The notes under the pieces are model-generated. The model worked only from the letters and a program-made list of their open reading frames with translations, was not told the origin of the DNA and did not search any database. A DNA stretch of 14,690 nucleotides from JALZHR01 sp036389695. GTDB taxonomy: Bacteria > Acidobacteriota > Blastocatellia > Pyrinomonadales > Pyrinomonadaceae. Below are positions 1 through 6,952 of the stretch, piece by piece; position 1 is the first letter of the stretch, and each line of letters starts with the position of its first letter. The position numbers were made by a program, and so were the translations under genes. The stretch is from positions 1 to 14,690 of the forward strand of contig DASVWG010000278.1 of the NCBI GenBank assembly GCA_036389695.1. The letters are read 5' to 3'.

Positions 1-424
1 GCTCGCGCAGATGCTCGTCCTGAATGTCCTTGTAAATCGCCAGATAACGGTCGGTGACGAGTTTGACAGCCCATTCGCAATTGATTTTCTGGTCGCGGAT
101 TGCCGTCTCGATTTTACTTATTACAGACTTGTCTTCGAGCAGGAGCAGATGAGTCTCGAAAATATTCGCCTGCGTCTCGCCGTTTTTTTGCTGGCTGAGC
201 TTTTTCAGTTGCCGCTTCGCCACGCGAACCGCGTTGTTCAGACGACGGATTTCACGCTCGATTTGGAATTCTTTGAGCGAGATGCGGTAAAACTGTCTTT
301 TTTTGCCGTGCAGGCTGATGACTTTCCCGATGGCGACGCCGCGCGAGACGGCGCGCGCGCGAATTTTTATTTCGTTTTTTTTGTGAGAGTTCGAAATATT
401 TTCTTGTGTCTCTAAAAATGCCAT
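1..424 (-). CDS. ptsI: PTS enzyme I (phosphoenolpyruvate-protein phosphotransferase), N-terminal part, cut by window edge
   Basis: About 141 codons are open on the minus strand and run off the left edge. Enzyme I takes phosphate from phosphoenolpyruvate and passes it to HPr in the cytoplasm. The translation has the N-terminal PEP-utiliser signature: RAVSRGVAIGKV near residues 23-34, then a helical stretch with IFETHLLLLEDKSVISKIE and INCEWAVKLVTDRYLAIYKDI, as in the HPr-binding domain of the family. The phospho-histidine and PEP-binding barrel lie outside the window. The ATG at 424 is the likely start, but no Shine-Dalgarno sequence precedes it; an in-frame ATG at 469 would add 15 residues encoded by a heptad repeat. 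Whether it serves sugar uptake or a regulatory PTS cannot be told here. Recognition is from family patterns; confidence is high for the family and moderate for the start. Confidence 0.85.
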   Translation of the reverse strand, partial: MAFLETQENISNSHKKNEIKIRARAVSRGVAIGKVISLHGKKRQFYRISLKEFQIEREIRRLNNAVRVAKRQLKKLSQQKNGETQANIFETHLLLLEDKSVISKIETAIRDQKINCEWAVKLVTDRYLAIYKDIQDEHLRE

Positions 425-429
425 TGAAT

Positions 430-492
430 AACTGATAACTGATAACTGAAAAGTGAGAATTGAAAACATTTTTCAGTTATCAGTTATCAGTT
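430..492. repeat. 23-bp perfect inverted repeat built from AACTGAT heptads
   Basis: Positions 430-452 (three heptads, then AAAA) are an exact reverse complement of 470-492, with a 17-nt loop. The stem is itself a tandem of a 7-nt unit (ATAACTG at 428, 435 and 442; CAGTTAT at 474 and 481, with a variant at 488). It lies between the AIM24-family stop and the ptsI start, and ends 5 nt before the ptsI ATG. As RNA it would form a long AU-rich hairpin covering the usual ribosome-binding region. No U tract follows the stem on either strand, so it is not a classical intrinsic terminator. Confidence 0.9.
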
Positions 493-514
493 CTCACTTC
501 CCGGTTAATAAAAT

Positions 515-1426
515 TTAATCGCCGAAGCCGATGTTAAATCCGCCGCCGCCGCTGCCCTGCGACGGGAAAAACGGTTTCAAAAGTCCGGCAAAGGCGGCGA
601 GATTGCGCGTCTGAATCAAAATCTCGCCCGGTCCCGAAAATTCCGCGACGACGCCTTCGCCGCTCAGAAAACTGCGGAAAAAGCTTTTCGTCGCCTTGCG
701 AAGCTGATACTGCATATGACCTTCCCACGCCACGAGATGCCCCGAATCGACGACGTATCGCTCGCCCGCGCGCAAAGTTTTGCGGTGAATCGCGCCGAAC
801 GAAGAAACAAGCAGAAGTCCCGCGCCGGAAACCTGCAAAACGAACAGACCTTCGCCGCCGAAAAAGGATTTCGCGCCGCCCCATTTCGTGTTCACCTGAA
901 GGCTCGTGTCGCCCGCCAGATACGAGCTGGACTGTACGAAAAAGGTTTGATTATTCATTTCGATTCCGACGACATCGCCGGGCGCGCCGGGCGCCAGGGT
1001 GACTTCGCCCGCGCCGCCGCGAGCCGTAAACGTCGAAACGAAAGCCGATTCGCCGCCGACCGCGCGTTTTAAAGCGCCGAAAACGCCGCCTTTCATTTCC
1101 GAATGAAGCTCGACATTCGCCGACATCGAAACCATCGCGCCCGCTTCCGCCGAAATCGCCTGTTCGGGCTGCAAAGTGACGACCGCCAGCGCAAACGAAC
1201 CGGCGTGTTTGATTTCCCATGTGTAGCCGCGCCCCTGACCGCGATTGTCGGCGTCAAAATGAAATGCGCCGCCTGCCGATTGCTGGTTTTGATAATTCGC
1301 CTGCGGCTGTTGATACTGTTGCGGCGGCGGCGGCGGCGGTTGCGGCGCGGTTGGTAAAGTCAAACCGCACGAGCCGCAGAATTTCGCATTCGGAAGTAAA
1401 GGAGCGTTGCATTTTGGACAATTCAT
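515..1426 (-). CDS. AIM24 / TIGR00266 family protein with N-terminal zinc ribbon
   Basis: 303 residues. It opens with a zinc-ribbon (CxxC at C3/C6 and C17/C20, MNCPKC...FCGSCG), followed by a Pro/Gln-rich linker at about 25-50 with a run of six prolines. The rest, about 65-290, has the glycine-rich beta-strand pattern of the AIM24 (DUF124) fold: AISAEAGAMVSMSANVEL, FFVQSSSYLAGD, GEGLFVLQVSGAG, YVVDSGHLVAWE and GPGEILIQTRNLAAF. The tail is Gly/Phe-rich. The family is widespread and named after a yeast mitochondrial inner-membrane protein; its bacterial role is not settled. A zinc ribbon fused to AIM24 is a known arrangement. The ATG at 1426 keeps the zinc ribbon at the very N-terminus; the upstream AAAGA is only a weak ribosome site. 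No transmembrane segment is obvious. The gene stands alone between two inverted-repeat elements, and ptsI follows on the same strand. Confidence 0.88.
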   Translation of the reverse strand: MNCPKCNAPLLPNAKFCGSCGLTLPTAPQPPPPPPQQYQQPQANYQNQQSAGGAFHFDADNRGQGRGYTWEIKHAGSFALAVVTLQPEQAISAEAGAMVSMSANVELHSEMKGGVFGALKRAVGGESAFVSTFTARGGAGEVTLAPGAPGDVVGIEMNNQTFFVQSSSYLAGDTSLQVNTKWGGAKSFFGGEGLFVLQVSGAGLLLVSSFGAIHRKTLRAGERYVVDSGHLVAWEGHMQYQLRKATKSFFRSFLSGEGVVAEFSGPGEILIQTRNLAAFAGLLKPFFPSQGSGGGGFNIGFGD

Positions 1427-1485
1427 ATTTTCTTTAAATATTTTATCAAAAAAGAAGGAATGATAAAGTTTGAAACATTACAAAA

Positions 1486-1638
1486 GTCAGAACCGCCTGC
1501 GGTAGCGGGCGGTTTAAGCTGAGTAATTCGAGTTATAAGTTTCAGGTTCTAAGTTCCGCAGGCAATTAAAGTTAAAACCTGAAACTGAAGACTTCAGATG
1601 CCCGCGTTTAACCGCCCGCTACCGCAGGCGGTTCTGAC
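1486..1638. repeat. REPIN/BIME-like element: 29-bp perfect terminal inverted repeats, each holding a REP-like hairpin
   Basis: Positions 1486-1514 are an exact reverse complement of 1610-1638, separated by 95 bp. Within each arm is a smaller palindrome: a 10-bp stem with one T-G mismatch around a 4-nt loop (1491-1514 and 1610-1633). The arms are thus two REP-like hairpins in opposite orientation. The core carries a second, 11-bp perfect inverted pair (1538-1548 with 1576-1586) and degenerate 7-nt repeats ending in GTT (1528-1555). The element starts 59 nt upstream of the AIM24-family start and ends 9 nt past the protease stop. It may stabilise the 3' end of the protease mRNA. No transposase is nearby, so it would be non-autonomous. 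Confidence 0.88.
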
Positions 1639-1647
1639 CTGGGCTGA

Positions 1648-4600
1648 TTAATTCGTTTTCACCGGCGCGGCGGGGCGCGGCGGCAGTTTGACGGTGCGAT
1701 TTTTTAGTTGATTCATCAATTCCGTCACCGCGCGTTCAAGCTGCGGGTCGCGTCCTTCGATGACCGATTTCGGGTCGTTATCGACGACGATGTCCGGGTC
1801 GACGCCGTAGCCTTCGATAACCCATTCGCCTTTCGCGTTCAGAAAGCCGAATTCCGGCACGTTGACCACGCCGCCGTCAATCAGATTTCCGCGATTCGTG
1901 ATGCCGACGACTCCGCCCCAGGAGCGTTTGCCGATTAAAAGTCCGAGCTTTGCTTCGCGAAACATCGCCGGGAAAATATCGCCGTCCGACGCGGAATTTT
2001 CGTTCAAAAGACAAACCATCGGACCGATAAAAACGGCGTCTGGATAAGTGTTCGGAATTTCGCTCGTGCGGGCAAACTGCATTGCCAGAAGCTGCCGGCG
2101 CAGGCGCTCAATCAGCATTCTGGAAACGTTTCCGCCGCCGTTTGCCCGCGCGTCAACGACTAAGCCTTCTTTTCTGGTTTGCGCGTAAAAATATTTGATA
2201 AACTCCCGGATACCGTTCGCGCCCATATCGGGAATGTGTATGTAGCCGAGACGACCGCCGGAAAGCTGTTCGACTTTCTGCCGATTTTTCGTAATCCAAT
2301 CCAGATAAACAAGATTGGCTTCATCGGTCACGGGGCGATAAGTGACGGTTCGCGCGCCGTCGAAAGTCGGTCGGTCGTTTAAAGTCAACTGCACCGGATT
2401 GTCCGCTTTATTGCGCAAAAGCTGATACGGGTCAATGTTTCCGGTCAATTCCTCGCCGTTGATTGCCAGCACGTAATCGCCGACTTTCGCGCTCACGCCG
2501 ATTTCCGTCAGCGGCGAGCGATAAATATCTTCCTCGTTCTGCCCGCCGAAAATTTTCGAGATTTTATAACGTTTCGCCGCCGCGTCGAGCGCGAAACGAG
2601 CGCCGGGCAGAGCCACGCGCATACGCGGCGGATTCTGCCAGTCGCCGCCTTCGATATAGGAATGCTGCGCGGCAAGCTCGGCGACCATTTCGGCAATCAC
2701 GTAATTCAAATCCGAACGATGCGCGACGTATTGCAAAAGCGGTCGATACTGCTCGCGCAGCGCTTCCCAATCGTAGCCGTGCATATTTTCGACGTAGAAA
2801 AAGTCTCTGTAGCGACGCCAGACTTCGTTAAAAATCTGATTCCATTCTTCCGCCGGAACGCGGTCGTACTGCAAACCGGCAGTCGAAACGTTCTTTTTGC
2901 CCTGCACGCCGAGCGGCGAAGCGTCCATCAAAACAAAATTTCCGGCTTGCGGGAAAATGATTTTCGAGCCGTCTTCCGAAAGCGAATAACCGAACGCGCC
3001 TTCCGTCAAAACCGTCTCTTTGCGGTCTTTTAAGCTGAACGCTTTCAGCGTCGGCGTGCGGTCGCCCTGCCGCCCGTAATAAAACGCCGAGCCGGTCGTG
3101 TAAAACAGAAAATTTTTGTTCGCCGAAAGATTATTGATATTGTCCGCATCGACCGGAACACGCGCTGCGCGGCTACCTAAACCGTCAAAATCGATTCGCA
3201 AAACCGCGTTCGGATTCGGCGGCGCGGGCGTCGGCGTCGGCGTTGCCGTCGGGCTGCCGCTCGGCGACGGCGACGGTGTCGGCGATTGTGTCGGCGTCGG
3301 CATCGGGGTTGGCGTCGGCGTCAGCGACGGAACGCCGGATTCGAGCTTCGGTTCTTCCTTTGTAATCGTCACCTCGTCGCTTTCGTTCGGAAACGGATGT
3401 TTGACGTCTTTTCTTAAGGCGAGCGCGTAAATTCCGACGTTGCGGTTGCCGGCGTAATTAAATTCAATATTCGAGATAAGCGGCGCGAATTCTCTGACCG
3501 AAAGATAATACAGGTAATTTCCGTTGGCGTCCCAAGCCGGATTGAATTCGTTAAACATCGAATCGGTCACTTTTTTCGTCGTTCTGTCCGCTTCGCTCCA
3601 GATGTAGACGGACGAAAGACCGTTTTCTTCCGGCATCGAAAAAGCTAGATGATTGCCGCGCGGCGACCATGTGTAATCGCGCACCTGACCTTGCGGCGAA
3701 TCGGCGATTTGCACAAATTGTTTGGTTGCCAAAGTCAAAACGTAAACTTTTCCGTCCTTGTCGCTGAAGGCGATATATTTTCCGTCGGGCGACCATTCGG
3801 GCGCGTAGCGCATCGCTTTGCCGCCGCGCGTGATTTGCTCGGCGGGCTTCGAGCCGTCCTGCTGGACAAGCCAGATTTCCTCCTCGCCCGATTTGTCGGA
3901 AATATATGCGATGCGCGAGCCGTCGGGCGACCAGCGCGGGAATTTATCGTGCACGCCGCTCGATTGGGTCAAATTTCGCGTCGCGCCCTTTTCCCCCGGA
4001 GCCGAAAAAATCTCGCCCCGCGCGCCGAACAAAACGCGCTCGCCTTTCGGACTTAAGGAAACATCCGCGATAAAATTCGCGACTGAAATTCGATTCGGAC
4101 GGCTGGAAACGGCGTCGGTCGGAACGGTTATCGAAACCGGCGCGGATTTTCTGGTGCGCGTGTCGAAAATCTGCAATTCGCCGTTCAGTTCATAGACGAT
4201 GCGGCTTTTGCGGTCCGAAGAAGCCCAGCGCACGTCGTAAGTTTTGCCCGTCGTCTGCTGCGCCGATTTGTTGGTTTTCGTGTCGTAAGCGTAAAGATTA
4301 AAATGCCCGTCGCGGTCGGAGACGTAATAAATCGTGTCGCCAATCCACATCGGCTCGCGGCTGGCTCGAGGGCTTTCCGGCGTGATTAATTTCGCGTCAT
4401 TCGTATTGATGTCGAAAATATAAAGCTGGCTCGCCTGCCCGCCGCCGTAGCGTTTTTCGGGGCGAAAATCGCGCGCGCGCGGCGAGTAAACAATCTTCGT
4501 GCCGTCGGGCGAAAAATCGCCCGCGCCCGATTCCGGCATCGGCAGAGGCTCGGCGTTTCCGCCTTCGACCGGCACGGTATAAAGCCTCGTTTCCGCCAGC

Positions 4601-5028
4601 GTCCACGAATCGCGGTGCGAGCGAAAAATGATTTTTTTGCCGTCGTCCGTCCAGTCGTAAACCTGGTTATCGTAACCCCAGCGCGGCGTAAAAGGACCTT
4701 TCGCCGGATAAAATGTCAATTGTCGCGGCACGCCGCCGGTCGCCGGAATGACGTAAACCTGCTCGTCGCCGTCGTATTGCCCGGTAAAGGCAATCCAGTT
4801 TCCGTCGGGCGAAAACTTGGCGAAAACCTCGACGCCCGGATGCGCCGTGATGCGCGTCGCCGTTCCGCCATTGGCGGCAGCCGTCCAGATGTCGCCGCCG
4901 TATGTGAAAGCGACCTTTTCGCCTTGAATATCGGGAAAACGCAAAAGCTTCGTTTGCGCCGCAGCGGCGGAAACGAAAACAGCGCAGAAAGCCAGCGCCA
5001 GAATCAAACGACACGTAAGTTTGAACAT
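1648..5028 (-). CDS. secreted tricorn-like protease (peptidase family S41)
   Basis: 1126 residues from the ATG at 5028. Residues 1-24 form a Sec signal peptide (likely cut AAAA|Q), so the enzyme is probably periplasmic or secreted. Beta-propeller PD40 repeats follow (FSPDGNWIAF at 72-81, then FSPDGTKIVY, WSPDGSRIAY and WSPDGKYIAF), resembling the two tricorn propellers. A Pro/Thr/Ser linker at about 565-605 interrupts the second propeller. A PDZ domain at about 845-885 (VGDYVLAINGEEL) and the S41 core (GRLGYIHIPDMG, then DARANGGG) complete the tricorn order. Predicted catalytic residues are H789 (AQHSY), nucleophile S1014 (NENSASDGDIF) and E1072 (WVIEGYG). Tricorn degrades short peptides. An open frame continues to 5211 but has no good signal sequence and overlaps the upstream gene; GGAG 5 nt before 5028 supports that start. 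The true substrate is unknown. Confidence 0.92.
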   Translation of the reverse strand: MFKLTCRLILALAFCAVFVSAAAAQTKLLRFPDIQGEKVAFTYGGDIWTAAANGGTATRITAHPGVEVFAKFSPDGNWIAFTGQYDGDEQVYVIPATGGVPRQLTFYPAKGPFTPRWGYDNQVYDWTDDGKKIIFRSHRDSWTLAETRLYTVPVEGGNAEPLPMPESGAGDFSPDGTKIVYSPRARDFRPEKRYGGGQASQLYIFDINTNDAKLITPESPRASREPMWIGDTIYYVSDRDGHFNLYAYDTKTNKSAQQTTGKTYDVRWASSDRKSRIVYELNGELQIFDTRTRKSAPVSITVPTDAVSSRPNRISVANFIADVSLSPKGERVLFGARGEIFSAPGEKGATRNLTQSSGVHDKFPRWSPDGSRIAYISDKSGEEEIWLVQQDGSKPAEQITRGGKAMRYAPEWSPDGKYIAFSDKDGKVYVLTLATKQFVQIADSPQGQVRDYTWSPRGNHLAFSMPEENGLSSVYIWSEADRTTKKVTDSMFNEFNPAWDANGNYLYYLSVREFAPLISNIEFNYAGNRNVGIYALALRKDVKHPFPNESDEVTITKEEPKLESGVPSLTPTPTPMPTPTQSPTPSPSPSGSPTATPTPTPAPPNPNAVLRIDFDGLGSRAARVPVDADNINNLSANKNFLFYTTGSAFYYGRQGDRTPTLKAFSLKDRKETVLTEGAFGYSLSEDGSKIIFPQAGNFVLMDASPLGVQGKKNVSTAGLQYDRVPAEEWNQIFNEVWRRYRDFFYVENMHGYDWEALREQYRPLLQYVAHRSDLNYVIAEMVAELAAQHSYIEGGDWQNPPRMRVALPGARFALDAAAKRYKISKIFGGQNEEDIYRSPLTEIGVSAKVGDYVLAINGEELTGNIDPYQLLRNKADNPVQLTLNDRPTFDGARTVTYRPVTDEANLVYLDWITKNRQKVEQLSGGRLGYIHIPDMGANGIREFIKYFYAQTRKEGLVVDARANGGGNVSRMLIERLRRQLLAMQFARTSEIPNTYPDAVFIGPMVCLLNENSASDGDIFPAMFREAKLGLLIGKRSWGGVVGITNRGNLIDGGVVNVPEFGFLNAKGEWVIEGYGVDPDIVVDNDPKSVIEGRDPQLERAVTELMNQLKNRTVKLPPRPAAPVKTN
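3218..3331 (-). repeat. low-complexity Pro/Thr/Ser-coding tract in the protease gene
   Basis: About 115 bp of GTCGGC/GTTGGC-like hexamer repeats (plus strand) encode a linker alternating Pro with Thr or Ser (PTPTPMPTPTQSPTPSPSPS). Such tracts expand and contract easily. It lies between propeller blades and the RIDFDGLG strand, where tricorn relatives often carry a charged, variable linker. It may be extended and glycosylated in the periplasm; that is inference. Confidence 0.8.
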
Positions 5029-5033
5029 ATTTG

Positions 5034-5037
5034 CTCC
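5034..5037 (-). promoter_or_regulatory. ribosome binding site (GGAG) that sets the protease start
   Basis: Minus-strand GGAG lies 5 nt upstream of the ATG at 5028. It favours this start, with its clean signal peptide, over longer in-frame starts reaching to 5211. Confidence 0.6.
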
Positions 5038-5075
5038 GAAATATTTTGAATTTTTAAATTGAAAATTTAGCTTAT

Positions 5076-5618
5076 TTAAACCGTTTTCGGCGATTTCGCC
5101 ACAATAATTTCGCACGCGCGCTCGGCGGTGTCGGCAAAATCCAGCAGCGAAATGTCTTTGTCGCTGACGACCAGATATTGCTGCCAGCATTCGACGACCG
5201 GCTTCCAGCATTCGCCCAAAAGAACCATCGGGCGCGGGGCAATCACGCCCGTCATTATTTTGTTCCAGACGAGCGAGATTTCCGTGATGGTTCCCATGCC
5301 GCCGCGCAGCGCGATAAAGCCGACCGAGCGCGTAATCAGATTTTGCAGGCGCTCGTAAAAATGCTGTGAAGCGACTTTGTCCGTCAAAAAGCGGTTCGGT
5401 TCGGCTTTAAATTGATTCATCACGATGCCCAGAACGCGCCCGCCTTTTTCGCGCGCGCCGCGCGAAGCGGCTTCCATGACGCCGAGATAACCGCCGGTGC
5501 AGATGGTAAAACCGGCTTCCGCCAGCCGCGCGCCGATTTCCCGCGCCTGTTCGTATTCGGGAGAATTTTCCGTGCAGCGCGAGCCGCCGAAAATCGTGAC
5601 AATTCTTTCTTCGCTCAT
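5076..5618 (-). CDS. LOG-family protein (lysine-decarboxylase-like fold, possible nucleotide 5'-monophosphate phosphoribohydrolase)
   Basis: 180 residues with a Rossmann-like fold. GGSR is at 11-14, GGYLGVMEAASRGA at 42-55 and RGGMGTITE at 105-113. The latter two correspond to the GGGxxGxMEA and PGGxGTxxE signatures of the LOG / TIGR00730 family, often misnamed lysine decarboxylases. Characterised members release the base from cytokinin riboside monophosphates or other nucleotide monophosphates. Here Arg replaces the usual Pro before GGMGT, and Tyr-Leu replaces Gly-Pro in the first motif; the catalytic Glu (E113) is kept. It starts 2 nt after the stop of the phosphodiesterase gene, so the two are almost certainly cotranscribed; the protease gene follows 47 nt downstream. 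A joint role in nucleotide processing is possible but unproven. Confidence 0.85.
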   Translation of the reverse strand: MSEERIVTIFGGSRCTENSPEYEQAREIGARLAEAGFTICTGGYLGVMEAASRGAREKGGRVLGIVMNQFKAEPNRFLTDKVASQHFYERLQNLITRSVGFIALRGGMGTITEISLVWNKIMTGVIAPRPMVLLGECWKPVVECWQQYLVVSDKDISLLDFADTAERACEIIVAKSPKTV

Positions 5619-5620
5619 AA

Positions 5621-6892
5621 CTATTTTATCTTTTCACGCAAAACTTTTCGTGCCGTTTCCAGATGCCCGTCGTTGCGCGCCGGAGTTAAATTCAGAATCT
5701 GAGTCATTATGTTATAAACGTCAACATTTTCAAAAGGCTCGGTGACAATTCCCTTTTTAAAAGCCGCGCCGTGCGCGATAAAAGTCGCCTGCATCGACTG
5801 ATAACGGTTGTCGTAGCCGTGCGCGCCGCGCGGCTTGGTCAGGTCGTCGAGGTCTTTTATCCAATCCGCATAACGCTCATGGCTGGTCGTCATCCAGCCC
5901 TCTTCGGTCGAGCAGATAATCGGCGCGATGCGCGGGCTGTCGTTGTAATGAAGCCGCGCCGGAGCTTCGCCTTTTTTCCAGCAGGTCGCATGCGCGAGAT
6001 TTTTAATTTTGGAATAAATTTCTTCCGCGCGACCTTCTTTCGGAAAAATCTGGACGATTTCGTGCGTCCATAAAATTCTTTCGGTCAAAGCAAAATCGAA
6101 ATAATCGTCTAAAAAAGTCGTTTTCCGCACATCGTACGTCGCCATTCCGTGGTCGGAAACGACGATGACATTCACTTTTTCGTCTAATTTTCTCCGCTTT
6201 AAACCGTCCATCAAGCGCCCGATGTAACGGTCGACATTCCAGACGGCGTATTTTGTTTCTTCGGCGTCGGGCGAAAATTCGTGTCCGGCATCGTCCACAT
6301 CGCTGAAATAAAGCGTAATCATCGTCGGGCGTTTTTCCAATGGTAAATCCAGCCACGAAAGCACTTTATCGACGCGCATCTCCGCCGGAACGCGACCGTT
6401 CCAAGCCCGCCAGAAAGTCGGCTGTTTGCCTTCAATCGCGGCTTCCGAGCCGACCCAAAAATAAGAAGCCGCAATCTGCCCCTGTTTTTCCGCCGTCACC
6501 CAAATCGGTTCGCCCAGCCACCAGCGCGAATTCTGCACTTCCTCGCGCTTGGACATCGTAAAAACCGTCCCGAAATCGTAGATGTTATTCTCGACAATCC
6601 CGTGATGCGCCGGATAAAGCCCGGTCACAATCGTGTAATGATTCGGAAAAGTCTTGGTCGGAAACGAAGGAATCATCCACTTCGCCCGCACGCCGCTTCC
6701 CGCCAGTTTATTCAACACCGGCGGCTTGTATTTTTCCAGATAATCGTAACGAAACCCGTCGAGCGAGATTAAAATCACGGTCGGCTTGAGGTCTTTAACG
6801 GGCTTTTGCGCCAAAACCGGAATTTTCACCGTAAAGGCACAAAGACACAAAGACATTAAGAGTAAAATTTTCCGCGTCGCTTTGGTTTTCAT
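5621..6892 (-). CDS. secreted nucleotide pyrophosphatase/phosphodiesterase family protein (ENPP-like, alkaline-phosphatase superfamily)
   Basis: 423 residues. The N-terminus is basic and then hydrophobic, with likely signal cleavage near LAQ at 27-29. The core matches the type I phosphodiesterase / NPP family: SLDGFRYDY with metal ligand D45; PTKTFPNHY with nucleophile T81; SDVDDAGH with D200 and H204; VSDHGM with D247 and H248; GAHGYDN with H358. All six expected zinc-site positions are present, so the enzyme should be active on nucleotide phosphodiesters, pyrophosphates or lipid phosphodiesters. Length is typical of bacterial members. The first 25 or so codons overlap a dispersed inverted repeat, which encodes part of the signal peptide (SLCLCAFTVK). 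No proper Shine-Dalgarno sequence is seen at 6892; AAGAG lies too far upstream. asnS is 60 nt upstream and the LOG-family gene is 2 nt downstream. Confidence 0.92.
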   Translation of the reverse strand: MKTKATRKILLLMSLCLCAFTVKIPVLAQKPVKDLKPTVILISLDGFRYDYLEKYKPPVLNKLAGSGVRAKWMIPSFPTKTFPNHYTIVTGLYPAHHGIVENNIYDFGTVFTMSKREEVQNSRWWLGEPIWVTAEKQGQIAASYFWVGSEAAIEGKQPTFWRAWNGRVPAEMRVDKVLSWLDLPLEKRPTMITLYFSDVDDAGHEFSPDAEETKYAVWNVDRYIGRLMDGLKRRKLDEKVNVIVVSDHGMATYDVRKTTFLDDYFDFALTERILWTHEIVQIFPKEGRAEEIYSKIKNLAHATCWKKGEAPARLHYNDSPRIAPIICSTEEGWMTTSHERYADWIKDLDDLTKPRGAHGYDNRYQSMQATFIAHGAAFKKGIVTEPFENVDVYNIMTQILNLTPARNDGHLETARKVLREKIK

Positions 6893-6949
6893 AATTGTTT
6901 TAATAACTCTTAAATATTCTTTGTGTTCTTCGCGCCTTTACGGTGAAAA
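6823..6949. repeat. inverted repeat overlapping the 5' end of the phosphodiesterase gene
   Basis: Positions 6823-6863 and 6906-6949 are imperfect reverse complements. A 16-bp perfect block (TTTTCACCGTAAAGGC) is followed by a looser block containing ACACAAAGA and an 8-bp block TTAAGAGT. The left arm lies inside the coding sequence and encodes signal-peptide residues about 10-24; the right arm begins 3 nt past the asnS stop. The CAAAGACACAAAG motif resembles common dispersed bacterial intergenic repeats. Confidence 0.8.
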
Positions 6950-6952
6950 ATT

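Noticed and set aside
11..415. 134-codon plus-strand open frame
   Set aside because: It is antisense to the PTS enzyme I start, whose translation is clearly the real one.
3116..3430. Gly/Val-rich plus-strand frame (VGVGVGVG-like)
   Set aside because: It is the antisense reading of the Pro/Thr-coding tract in the protease gene.
5029..5211. N-terminal extension of the protease reading frame (61 codons)
   Set aside because: It overlaps the LOG-family gene, lacks a signal sequence and resembles random translation; a ribosome site and signal peptide fit 5028.
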